Below are positions 27,854-37,400 of a DNA stretch of 64,000 bases, piece by piece. The stretch's first letter is position 1. Each line of letters begins with the position of its first letter. The stretch is taken from NCBI GenBank assembly GCA_021812985.1, contig JAKAMG010000001.1, forward strand, positions 124,001-188,000, read 5' to 3'. The stretch is from Bacteroidota bacterium (GTDB lineage Bacteria; Bacteroidota; Ignavibacteria; Kryptoniales; JAKASW01). The position numbers and the translations under genes are program-made. The notes under the pieces are model-generated. The model worked only from the letters and a program-made list of their open reading frames with translations, made no database searches and was not told where the DNA came from.

Positions 27854-29767
27854 ATGAGAAAGATTGAGCTGGTGACCGCGGTGGCGGTGGTGGTTTTCTG
27901 GACTTATCAGGCGGCACACGCCCAGTGTGATAACTGCCCGACGCCTCACGTGGTGATCTATGGCGTGAAGATGAAAGTCCCTATACCTCCGGCCGACTCG
28001 GCGGGATTCTATACGACCGCTTCGAGCCAGCAGGCGCTCACGAATTGGGTTTCACTCGACACCTTGGTGGGCGTCATGGGTTCAGTCATGACCAACGATC
28101 CGGACAAAGGTTGCGTGAGTTGGACCGAAGGTGCGCTTTCTTACCAGATGAGGGCATTACCCGACTCGCTTGCTGGAGTTGAGCTTGAGGGTGATACCGT
28201 CTCTGATTTGCCACCGTCCGGAAAGGTGAAAGGCGTGGAGTATCTCGTGTGGGGCGAGCTGGACAGTTCCGGCGGCAAGTATCACTTCCATGTCTACCTC
28301 GAGGACGGCTACTCCAGGGACAGGATTGCGTCCGGGGAGGCGGATTTCACGAAGGTGAGCCAGGCGGACTCGGCCGCGAACAAAGCTGTTTCCGCGATTG
28401 AGCCGGTGTTCGGGCAGATCCGAGTGTACCAGCTTGCACTCCGCGACAGCATACCGAACATGGCGCTGAAACCCAACATAGAAGTCATCCCTTCCGAGAC
28501 AGACTTGAACGGCAACCAGACCATTCCCGTTACCTTCCAGGTGAAAGACTGCGACGGCTCCCCGCTCAAGAACGTATCGCTGACCATCGGCGCGACACAG
28601 GGGAACTTCGACAACTCGACTGTAACGACCGATGCGAACGGACAGGCGACCGCGAACTATACCGCAAATAACGTGACCGCAGTCGGTACCCTGACTGCGT
28701 TCTACTATCCGTACATTACTCCTACACGAAAACAAAAGAGCGCGAGCGGAAGCGCGATCGTGTATATCAATAATCCCAATACCAAAGTCTGGGAAATGAA
28801 CGTTACTGGCAACCACTCGTTTCGCGACCACGTTGTGGGAATTGTCCCAGACTACGTTACAGGCGTGCCGTACGTCGATTACTACTATGACGATAATGTT
28901 GGAGAAAATGAAATCATCAGGGAGTACATCGCCGCCACGATCACCGACTCATCGATAGTGACTACAAATGTCTATTCAGCTTACGGAGATATTAATCTTG
29001 ATCAGACGGTGAAAAGTTATTCGACTCAGCCCGGCGGATATTCGACTCTTTCGGCATTCACCACAGGCCTGACGGCAAAAGGGTTGGACTTCGGCACAAG
29101 CCTCATCCGCCTGGATGGATGGACGCTTCCCGGCTCACAACCCACTTTCAACTTCATATCAGAAGGAAATGTCGACGAGATAACCGAAAGGGAGACCACA
29201 TCAGAAGACAACTCGGGAATGCACCAGACCGATACCACAATGACAGATTCCGGAGTTGTGGACAATTACCCGAGCACGTTTCCGACGTATCCGCCCAATC
29301 CGCATGTGACCTCTTCGTTCTCCGGGAATGCCGGTGGGTACACATTCACCGGGAACTACTCTTTCGACACCACAGACGCGCCTACACCCAGTGAAACCGA
29401 GACGATAAGCTTTGAGGCTCATGTCACCGTTTCTATAACTCCCTACAAGAATCTAACGGCTGTCAGGCCTTCCGCGGCAAATGAGCCACGGGACTTTGAG
29501 CTTTTCCCGAACTATCCGAACCCGTTCAACCCCACTACCACGATAGTGTTCGGTCTGAAGGAAAACTCCCGCGTGACGCTAAGTATATACAACGTACTTG
29601 GGGAGAAAGTTGAGCAGTGGGATGGCGGAATGATGAATGCCGGAACATACAGCCGGATTGTGAACATGTCCCGCTTTGCAAGCGGGGTATACCTATATAG
29701 GATCGAGGCGATCGGAATAAATGGGGATCGGTTCATCTCGGTAAGGAAGATGCTCGAACTAAAGTGA
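27854..29767 (+). CDS. Secreted protein with Ig-like domain and T9SS sorting domain
   Basis: A 637-residue protein starting at ATG 27854 with AGGAGA at 27843-27848. The signal peptide ends near AHAQ, followed by CDNC. Around residues 215-300 is a bacterial Ig-like (invasin/Big-1-type) domain with VTFQVKDCDGSPLKNVSLT and TTDANGQATANYTA. A Thr/Ser/Tyr-rich region with no recognised fold follows. The T9SS domain begins NYPNPFNPTT and ends with ASGVYLYR. It is third in a run of three T9SS cargo genes. The function is unknown; adhesion or surface structure is possible. Confidence 0.85.
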   Translation: MRKIELVTAVAVVVFWTYQAAHAQCDNCPTPHVVIYGVKMKVPIPPADSAGFYTTASSQQALTNWVSLDTLVGVMGSVMTNDPDKGCVSWTEGALSYQMRALPDSLAGVELEGDTVSDLPPSGKVKGVEYLVWGELDSSGGKYHFHVYLEDGYSRDRIASGEADFTKVSQADSAANKAVSAIEPVFGQIRVYQLALRDSIPNMALKPNIEVIPSETDLNGNQTIPVTFQVKDCDGSPLKNVSLTIGATQGNFDNSTVTTDANGQATANYTANNVTAVGTLTAFYYPYITPTRKQKSASGSAIVYINNPNTKVWEMNVTGNHSFRDHVVGIVPDYVTGVPYVDYYYDDNVGENEIIREYIAATITDSSIVTTNVYSAYGDINLDQTVKSYSTQPGGYSTLSAFTTGLTAKGLDFGTSLIRLDGWTLPGSQPTFNFISEGNVDEITERETTSEDNSGMHQTDTTMTDSGVVDNYPSTFPTYPPNPHVTSSFSGNAGGYTFTGNYSFDTTDAPTPSETETISFEAHVTVSITPYKNLTAVRPSAANEPRDFELFPNYPNPFNPTTTIVFGLKENSRVTLSIYNVLGEKVEQWDGGMMNAGTYSRIVNMSRFASGVYLYRIEAIGINGDRFISVRKMLELK

Positions 29768-29838
29768 TGCGAACCCGATCGGAAGCACCATGATTTGTAA
29801 ACCGAGAAACAAACTTAAAACCAACCAAGGAGAATAAA

Positions 29839-30399
29839 ATGTTAAGAAGGATGTTTGTCCTTAGCCTGGGCATTTTGTCGCTGGCGTTTCTTGCCCCTGC
29901 GGCGCGGGCCCAGTTTGCCAACCAGGTGAACTACCTTGGCCCCCATGTTGGACTCAGCGGCGTCGGAAGCACGCTGACGTTGGGAGTCGATTACGAGCGT
30001 GGCATCACGAGTGTCGGACAGGTGGGGCCTGGGATCATCGGCGTCGGCGGCCTGTTCGATTATTTCTCTTACGGCGAGAACCCAGGCGGTTATGGCGGCA
30101 CCTGGACGTACATAGATATCGGCGTGACCGGCATGTATCATTTCGTTCTGACTAATAATAAGTGGGATCCGTTTCTGGGGGTCTATCTCGGCGACGAAAT
30201 AACTTCGTGGTCGTGGGGATCGTCAGCTAAAGCGTACTACGCATCGCTCGGCATCCCCGCTCCATCGGAGACGAGCGGCGGGGTTGCTCTTGGAGGCTGC
30301 GCAGGTGTACGCTATTTCTTCAATAACGAATGGGCGGCCGAGGCTCGTGTCGGATTCGGTTTCTATGTGCTCGCTCTTGGAGTCGATTACAGCTTCTGA
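29839..30399 (+). CDS. Small outer-membrane beta-barrel protein
   Basis: A 186-residue protein with a clear signal peptide (ends near ARAQ, residue 24). The rest has alternating hydrophobic strands, Gly/Tyr-rich turns and a terminal Phe (VDYSF), typical of an eight-strand barrel. AAGGAGA lies upstream of the ATG. No family-specific motif is recognised. It stands 71 bp after the third T9SS cargo gene. Confidence 0.75.
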   Translation: MLRRMFVLSLGILSLAFLAPAARAQFANQVNYLGPHVGLSGVGSTLTLGVDYERGITSVGQVGPGIIGVGGLFDYFSYGENPGGYGGTWTYIDIGVTGMYHFVLTNNKWDPFLGVYLGDEITSWSWGSSAKAYYASLGIPAPSETSGGVALGGCAGVRYFFNNEWAAEARVGFGFYVLALGVDYSF

Positions 30400-30495
30400 T
30401 GCAGTGTTTGTAGTGGCGCACGGGCGCGGGCCGTAACGTTCGCTCGCAGACGAGTGATGATCATCATGAAACCAAACGTATCGGAGGCATGGCAA

Positions 30496-31221
30496 ATGTC
30501 TGAGATTGTGACAAGAGTATTGACATTGTTGATACTCGGTACCTTTGTGGCTGGCTGCTCTAAATCGAGCGGCCCCGGCGGAACGATAGGACCAGGAACA
30601 GCTGCGCCTCAACTGAAGACACCTCAGTTTAAAGGTCCCGGCTCCGCTTCGGCGACTGCCGATACCAGTCAGGGGGCTTTACTTGCCACCACGACTGCGG
30701 ATGAGTTCAACGCTTTGTCGGCCGGGTTCATGGCATTCTACACCGGAAACGGCGCGCATTCGGGAAACTCATGGACCTGGACATATACTGATAATGGGCT
30801 TACCGGTAAATGGACCGCGACTTCGTCGTCAACCGGCTACAACTGGGGGTTCGTCGAGAATGGCACGGCTGGCAGCATCACTTACAACGATTGGACTGCT
30901 CTCAGCGGGACCGAGAGTTCTGACGGAAAGAGTGGTAGCTGGACTTTCTACCATACAGACACGGATACGCCTGAAGCTGTGGCAAACTGGACTACCGATG
31001 GGAGTGGCAATCTCACCGGTACAATTCTGGAATACAACGCATCAGGTAATCAGACAGGCAAATGGATATTCACTGACAATGCCGACAACAGCGGCGAATT
31101 AAAAATGTATACTGGTAATACGCTGACATGGGACATAAGATGGATTTCAAGCGGCTCAGGAACATGGGTCGAATACGATCAAAATACTGGGGCCGCAGTC
31201 AACAGCGGAAGTTGGTCGTAG
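30496..31221 (+). CDS. Lipoprotein with Trp/Gly-rich repeats
   Basis: A 241-residue protein with a lipoprotein signal (LILGTFVAGC, acylated Cys about residue 21). After a low-complexity linker it has Trp-rich beta units such as WTWTYTDNGLTGKW, GSWTFYHTDTD and TGKWIFTDN. These look like short stranded repeats, possibly MORN-like, though no family is certain. The start at ATG 30496 has GGAGGC at 30483-30488. An upstream ATG at 30454 would bury the lipobox. Confidence 0.75.
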   Translation: MSEIVTRVLTLLILGTFVAGCSKSSGPGGTIGPGTAAPQLKTPQFKGPGSASATADTSQGALLATTTADEFNALSAGFMAFYTGNGAHSGNSWTWTYTDNGLTGKWTATSSSTGYNWGFVENGTAGSITYNDWTALSGTESSDGKSGSWTFYHTDTDTPEAVANWTTDGSGNLTGTILEYNASGNQTGKWIFTDNADNSGELKMYTGNTLTWDIRWISSGSGTWVEYDQNTGAAVNSGSWS

Positions 31222-31397
31222 AACTTAAAGGAACCGCAGCTCAACATAGAATGCGGCTTCCTTTCAGGAAAGCGTACATGCACCTTCGCTGTGAAAGGTG
31301 AAAACTCAAGTTCTGTGCTAAGCCTGTATTTGGAATCTCCTCCATGTCTGCCGCACACGTGAGACCAATAATCAACCATAGAAAGGAGACATTCAAA

Positions 31398-32375
31398 ATG
31401 GATCGTGTGAGCTATGTGAGATGTTTTCTATTCGTCGCCGTGCTGGCGGTTTTTTCCGCAGGATGTTTCGGCGGCTACAATGAACTCGGGCTCCCCCTTT
31501 TTTCTTTGAAAGTGAAAGCGGTCGGCCCGAAGAATGCTCCTTTAGTGGGTGCCGTCGTCAGTTGCAGCAACGGCGAATCGGTCACCGTTGATTCGACAGG
31601 CGTCTCGACTCTGAATTTTTCCGATGTCGGCCCGTATTACATAAGTGTGAGATACCAGGATAATCTTGTGGCATCTTACAACGTATCTATGCCTTCAGAC
31701 GGCGGCAAGACTCTGACTGCCAATTATATCCCCGCTGCCGCGTCGGGCAGCGGCATCCCTGCCGAAGGCGGAAACTACTTCTCAATGATGGGGGCCAGAC
31801 TTTACCCGCTCCTTTTCCAGTATGCCTTCAATGCGTACGGCTACAGCATCGATCTCGGCAAGTACAGGGCCGGCCAGTATACCGAATGGCAGATCAGCAC
31901 CGACGGGAAGGATGAATTCGTTACGAGGAAGGCCTACCTGACAAAGCTTCCGAACGGCGAAGAGTGGTGGCAGGTAAGTTTTCAGACGAAAGCGGACTCG
32001 ATGCTCATGGAGGTTCTGTTCAGCGACAAGCTTCAGTCGATAAGGAGATTGAGGGCAAAGTTTGGAAATGAATCTCCGAAAGAGGTGCCCGTCACGGAGG
32101 GGTGGTACAATTCTCCGATGCAGCTCACGCCCGAGTCTGTCGAAGGTGCGATAGTCAGGAAAAATGTGAGTGTGACAGTTCCCGCAGGGACTTTCACTTG
32201 CGACCAGCTTGAATTTGGTCTTATGCAGGGCTTCACGCTGAGGCTATGGAAAACGCGAGATGTTCCCGGCAAAGTGGTAAAATATGAGATGGTTGGAAAC
32301 AACCATAAGGCTATTTACTTGGCCGAGATGACTGGGTACGGGGACGGAGCGAGGACTCAGCTCGGATCGTATTAG
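31398..32375 (+). CDS. Lipoprotein with C-terminal DUF3108/TapB-like domain
   Basis: A 325-residue protein with a lipobox (VFSAGC). The N-terminal part (about 30-110) looks like a carboxypeptidase-regulatory or Ig-like beta domain (APLVGAVVSCSNGESVTVD). The C-terminal part has VTVPAGTFTCDQLE and WKTRDVPGKVVKYE, a pattern seen in DUF3108 and TapB-like envelope proteins. AAAGGAGA before 31398 fixes the start. Probably attached to the outer membrane; role unknown. Confidence 0.75.
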   Translation: MDRVSYVRCFLFVAVLAVFSAGCFGGYNELGLPLFSLKVKAVGPKNAPLVGAVVSCSNGESVTVDSTGVSTLNFSDVGPYYISVRYQDNLVASYNVSMPSDGGKTLTANYIPAAASGSGIPAEGGNYFSMMGARLYPLLFQYAFNAYGYSIDLGKYRAGQYTEWQISTDGKDEFVTRKAYLTKLPNGEEWWQVSFQTKADSMLMEVLFSDKLQSIRRLRAKFGNESPKEVPVTEGWYNSPMQLTPESVEGAIVRKNVSVTVPAGTFTCDQLEFGLMQGFTLRLWKTRDVPGKVVKYEMVGNNHKAIYLAEMTGYGDGARTQLGSY

Positions 32376-32851
32376 TGTGCCGCAATCAGGGCCGTGCCTC
32401 CGGCGTTGCGTGAAATCCCACAGCAACTGCTTGGGGGTACGGTTCGTCCGCAAGGCCTGATCAATTTTTGACCGGGAACATTCACAGATCGTTCGTTAGA
32501 TGTCTTCTCGAATTTTAGTTCCTCTCGGAGATAGTAGCGCTCGTGTTGCAGAAGAGGTCCTTTGCGGACTCGGCCGCGCGTCTCCTTATCATGGCGGTTT
32601 GTGGGCTGTGGCGCCTATGCTTGCCGGTTCATACGCAGCCTGAGGACTACAGGAAGCAGGCGTCCTTTCAACAACGAGAAGAGACAAATGAAGGAGCCGA
32701 TGAAAGCGTGATATGGCTGGCGGTTGTCGTGGAAGCTTTCAGCCATCAGGAAGAGTGCCCCTATGTTTACATTTGTTCCTCTCAGACAAAAAAAAGCCGC
32801 GCCTGAAAACATTTTTCTAAAATCCCTCAAGAATGTTATATTTTTCAGGAA
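32376..32851. other. Intergenic region upstream of tRNA-Leu
   Basis: About 475 bp with no convincing gene. An open frame at 32543-32806 plus has no domain and no good ribosome site. The tRNA promoter should lie near the right end; TTATAT at 32837-32842 is a possible -10. Confidence 0.4.
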
Positions 32852-32937
32852 GCCGAGATGGCGGAATTGGTAGACGCACTGGACTCAAAATCCAGCGGGG
32901 CTCACACCCCGTGCGGGTTCGACTCCCGCTCTCGGCA
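32852..32937 (+). tRNA. tRNA-Leu (anticodon CAA)
   Basis: An 86-base class II tRNA. The acceptor stem GCCGAGA (32852-32858) pairs with TCTCGGC (32930-32936), with discriminator A. The anticodon stem CTGGA/TCCAG encloses CTCAAAA, giving anticodon CAA for UUG. A long variable arm (GGGGCTCACACCCC) and the T-loop GGTTCGACTC are present. CCA is not encoded. Confidence 0.97.
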
Positions 32938-33213
32938 CATGAAAGCTGCCGGTGATCGACTGGCAGCAACCAGCCCTATCTCAAACATGCCCATCCCATT
33001 TTATTCAAAGATTCAATGGATACCCCTTGCGCGGAGTCTCCCACTCTTGCCACGGAGTAGCGAATAGACTTGAACTTCCGGCTAACGACTTCCACCTCCA
33101 TCCCCCATTATCCAGCCCACCTTAGTGTATCCTCCATTGAACCTGAATCGTTTTTGCTGATTTGTCATCTCACGTAGGACTAACGGACCATTAAAACAAA
33201 AGGGAATTTGAAA

Positions 33214-33588
33214 ATGCCGGAGCAATTGACGAAACAGACATTTTTGGAGAAGGTTTTCAATTACGAGACAAATAAAGACTGGAAGTTTGCCGGATCATTG
33301 CCAGCTGTCGTGGATTTCTGGGCGCCCTGGTGCGGTCCGTGCAGGGCAGTAGGACCGGTTATCGAAGAGCTTTCCAAGGAATACGAGGGGAAGGTTGACT
33401 TCTTCAAAGTAAATACAGATGAGGAACAGGAACTCGCCGGCGTGTTCGGTATCCGGAGCATCCCGTCGCTCCTGTTCATCCCAAAAGAGGGAACACCGCA
33501 GATGGCCGTCGGCGCACTGCCGAAGGATCAGCTGAAGGAAATCATCGAAACTGAATTAATGACGGCTGGTCAGTCCGCCGCCCAGTAA
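33214..33588 (+). CDS. trxA: Thioredoxin
   Basis: A 124-residue thioredoxin with the active site WCGPC (Cys40, Cys43) and the cis-proline in RSIPSL. It reduces protein disulfides in the cytoplasm with thioredoxin reductase. The N- and C-termini are a little longer than in E. coli TrxA. ATG 33214 with AAGGGAA upstream is preferred to TTG 33208. It stands alone, followed by a strong stem-loop. Confidence 0.95.
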   Translation: MPEQLTKQTFLEKVFNYETNKDWKFAGSLPAVVDFWAPWCGPCRAVGPVIEELSKEYEGKVDFFKVNTDEEQELAGVFGIRSIPSLLFIPKEGTPQMAVGALPKDQLKEIIETELMTAGQSAAQ

Positions 33589-33627
33589 GGCGCGACTTCC
33601 CACGCTAATTTTCCCCAGGTGTATCTC

Positions 33628-33664
33628 GCGAAGGTAACGGGGGGATGTCCCCCCTTACCTTCGC
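33628..33664. terminator. Strong stem-loop between convergent genes
   Basis: GCGAAGGTAA plus GGGGGG pairs with CCCCCC plus TTACCTTCGC around a four-base loop, 16 pairs with one bulged C. It lies between trxA and the minus-strand repeat protein. Neither side has a T-run, so it may be a bidirectional barrier or RNA-stabilising element rather than a classic intrinsic terminator. Confidence 0.6.
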
Positions 33665-33679
33665 AATTATGCTAGATAA

Positions 33680-34171
33680 CTAGAACGACCAGTTGACGAT
33701 CGGGAAAACCGGGAACTGTCCGCCGGTTTTGATGAAGTTCAGTAGACCGATCTGAAGCCCCTTCATGCTTTGCGCGACGTTTACGAGGCCGAGCTGGAAG
33801 CCGCTTACGTGGTTGCCTGAGTTATACCAGCCGTACTGAAATCCCTCAACGTTTCCGTTCGTTATGTTGGCGACTCCTCCCTGCAATCCGAGGACGTTGC
33901 CATCGACCATGTTCACGAGTCCCCACTGAAGTCCGGTGAACCCGCCGGAGCCAACGCTGTTGACGAGTCCCCAGTCAAGTCCGACCATCTTCACGTTCTT
34001 CCCGTAAATCAGGTTGATGCGGAGGCCGGCAATCGAATTATCCTCCGGGAAAACCTGTATCGGATTGAACAGGGCGACGTTGATGGGTTTGGATTGCGCC
34101 GAACTTATCGATGGGAGTGCCAGAAGCGCGAACGAAAAAAATAGTACAATTTGGCTAAGTCTTGCCTTCAT
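33680..34171 (-). CDS. Exported GLVN-repeat surface protein (LA_2272-like)
   Basis: A 163-residue protein. A signal peptide (ends near SSAQ) is followed by tandem units of the form G-[LF]-Q-x-G-[LVW]-[VY]-N, such as GLQWGLVN, GFQYGWYN, GFQLGLVN and GLQIGLLN. These resemble the surface-repeat proteins first named in Leptospira. The fold is probably a beta-solenoid or membrane-facing barrel. GGAGGAAAT just upstream sets the start at 34171, 18 codons inside the longest frame. The C-terminus ends in Phe. Confidence 0.75.
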   Translation of the reverse strand: MKARLSQIVLFFSFALLALPSISSAQSKPINVALFNPIQVFPEDNSIAGLRINLIYGKNVKMVGLDWGLVNSVGSGGFTGLQWGLVNMVDGNVLGLQGGVANITNGNVEGFQYGWYNSGNHVSGFQLGLVNVAQSMKGLQIGLLNFIKTGGQFPVFPIVNWSF

Positions 34172-34426
34172 ATTTCCTCCATCCTGTTTGTTAAGTAGAA
34201 TATAAGCGCATTCTCCTTGTTCCACAATTAGGGGCGGAGCGCATCAGGGCCTGGTGAGCCTTTAAGCCCTCTCGGAGGAATATCAAGTTTGCCAATACTC
34301 GCCTCAATTAGTAACTTGGCATTTGCACGAATACGTATCGGTAGGTTTGCCGGCAGGGATATCCAGCCAGCAACATTTCTTTCGCAGACAAAGAGTCAGT
34401 GATTTCAAAAATCGAATGGACGCCCC

Positions 34427-37400
34427 ATGAAAAGCACGGAATACTCTCGCGGTAAGATCTCTAAAGCCAGTCACTGCGCGTTTACCAATCAGCTGGAAGA
34501 GCGGCGAAGCGGCACTCCTGACAGGAGCCGAGGGGCCGCGAAGCGTCGGAGACATGCCTGGCCGACATACGGTCGAGTCTTCATCGTTTCCATCCTCTTA
34601 CTGTTCGGGATTGGCTCGGGGGCCATGGCACAGATGAAGGAAGTTCTCGAACTGTCAGGGAGCACTCACGGATGGTTCGAAGGTTTCGAGAAGAATCTGG
34701 GGGGAAACCAGTTTACATATTCGACGTTCAGGAGCGATGTAACGGATGGCCTCCTCACCCGATGCACTGACGGAAAGATGACAATTGAGTGGGCAACCGA
34801 GAATCTCCCCGCGGATTGGAGCAAGCCCGAGGCCGGATTTGTGTGGATGGCGGCCGTCAATCTGACCTCCGCTCCGGCTGCCTTCGATGTTTACATTAAC
34901 GGTGTGAAGCGGTTTGTGATCGCTGCTTCCACGAGGAAGAATTGGGAGCTCGCGGGTATAGATGGCGGAAAGCTCGCTTTTACAATGGTTCAAACAGATC
35001 AGTACGGCGACGCCCACGGGTACATGTCGCTCCTGGCTCCTACCTCATGGCTTCGCAAGGGGGAGGCGCAGACGATAAGCATCACAGGTCAGGCGCAAAA
35101 CGAAGACACGTGGATAATTGTATTTCAAGCCAACGACGCGCTATCCTTTCTACACAACTCCGTGGCCAACGATGCGTGGATGGAGATAAGGCTTGGTAAG
35201 TCCGGTGATGTGCTTTCCGCTCACCTGCAGGCGCCCGTTACTTATACCGGGGAGGAGCTCAACTATCGCTCGGGGGCTGACCAGGGGAAGATCGGGCTCG
35301 TGGGAAAAGATGGTCAAGCCGTTGGAGAGTTCACGCTTCCTGATGGCGCGTTAAACAAGCCTTTCGAATTGCGCGACTCTCACGGCGATGTCTTTATTCT
35401 CAAGTCGCTCGAGCATCCCGGCCGTTCCACGTCGCTTCTCGCAAATTCAATTCTCGTGAATACGGTCAGGAACGAAAACGGGGAAACGCTGATCACTGCA
35501 CAGAGGAGTTACCTTCCGCGGCTCACATCTGATCTTGTGAAACTTTCGGAATCCGACCTGAGGAATGGAAGGATATACCTGATGAATTCCAGTCACCAGG
35601 ATATTGCCTGGATGGACTCGCCGGCGAAGTGCGAGATCGAGCGGGACACCATGCTTTTGACCCCTCTTCTGAAGATGGCACAGAAGGATCCCGGTTACCG
35701 ATTCGATCTTGAGGAATCCCTGATGCTCCATGAGTATATCCGACGTCATCCAGACGAGAAGAGTCTTGTGAAGGAGATGTTGGCTGACGGACGTATATCG
35801 TGCGGGGCGAACTACGTTCAGCCCTATGAAGAGATGTATTCCGGCGAGAGTCTCTCGCGCGAATTCTATTTTGGCTCGAAATGGCTTAAGGACACATTCG
35901 GTTATGATGCAACTGTTTACTGGAGCGAAGATGTGCCTGGGCGGACGCCGCAGATGATGCAGATACTCAGCAAGGCCGGCGTGAAGTACATGATGATAAG
36001 CAGGATGGAGAAAGGGCTTTACAGGTGGTACAGCCCGGATGGTTCATATGTGACAATGTTTTCGCCTGGACATTACGCTGACGCGTTCACGCCGCTTCAG
36101 AAAGGATTCTACGATGCGTCAGGTTTCCTGGCGGCGAACTCTCTATATTTCCGGAAATTCTATCCTGCAAATTCTGAAAGACCCGTTCTACCGCTCCTCT
36201 CCGACTGGGACATGAGCCCGGCAAAGGACTACGGCCGTCTCATCGGTGACTGGGACAATATCAGCGAGCGTCAGCTCAGTGACGGCAGGCTTGAAAAGAT
36301 AAGCCTCCCGAAGTTCACGATTGCAACCGCTCCGGAATTTTTCCGTGCTCTCCTTGCCGCCGGGCCGAAGCTGAAGGTGATCTCAGGCGAACGACCCGAC
36401 GTTTGGCTCTATATACATGGTCCCTCGCACGAGAAGGCGCTGACCGCGAGCAGGGAGGGGGACATCCTTCTCACCGAAGCGGAGAAGTTCGCGACCGCGA
36501 ACGCTTTGGCAGACGGCTCGTTCCGAAACTATCCAGCCGCCGCACTGGATAAGGCGTGGGAGGCCAAGGTGTTCCCTGACCACGGCTGGGGAGGGAAGCA
36601 CGGTGACATCACGGACGACACGTTCAGGAGGAAGTTCGACTTCGCGAGGAGCGAGGGGGAGAGGATACTTGCTGAAAGTCTCGATGAGCTTGCTTCCAGA
36701 GTGCGGACCGCTCCGGAGAAGGGGCGCCCGCTAGTCGTCTTCAACGGCATGAATATCGACCGGACCGATCCTGTTTCGGTTCGGGTAAGGTTCAATCAGG
36801 GGGATGCGCGAGGAATTGTCCTGACCGACGCGAAGGGGAAAAGGATCCCGACCCAGTTGAGCGGCATCGAAAAATACTCCGATGGCACGATAAGGTCTGC
36901 CACGCTGCATTTCGTCGCGCAAAACGTCCCTCCGATCGGGTATGAGACTCTATATATGCGACCCGAGAAGAAAGATGTGTCGGAGAAGCCGATGCGGTTT
37001 ACCGGCGAAGCCGAAACTAAATTCTATCGTCTGAAATTCGGGAATGGCGGATTAACGTCGATCTACGACAAACGGCTGAATGTCGAACTCGTGAATCCGC
37101 AGAAGTTCGCCGCGGGCGAAATCTTCACGCTCCACTCCGAAGGAAACGGGGCCGGCGAGTTTGCTGATATCCAGCAGCCCGACACTGCTGGATTCGACAG
37201 GACGGGAAACTACGACACGCGCTGGAGAGTCGTCGAGGATGGTCCGGTGTACACGACATACGAATATCGTCAGCCGATCCGTTACGCGGTGGTGGACGAG
37301 CGCGTCAGGGTCTATCATAACTTGAAGCGGATCGATTTTCTCCCGGCCCTTCTCAACTGGCAGGGAGTATTATACCGTGAATTCAGAATGGCTCTTCCCC

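Noticed and set aside
32543-32806. 87-codon open frame before the tRNA
   Set aside because: No domain, poor start context and atypical composition.
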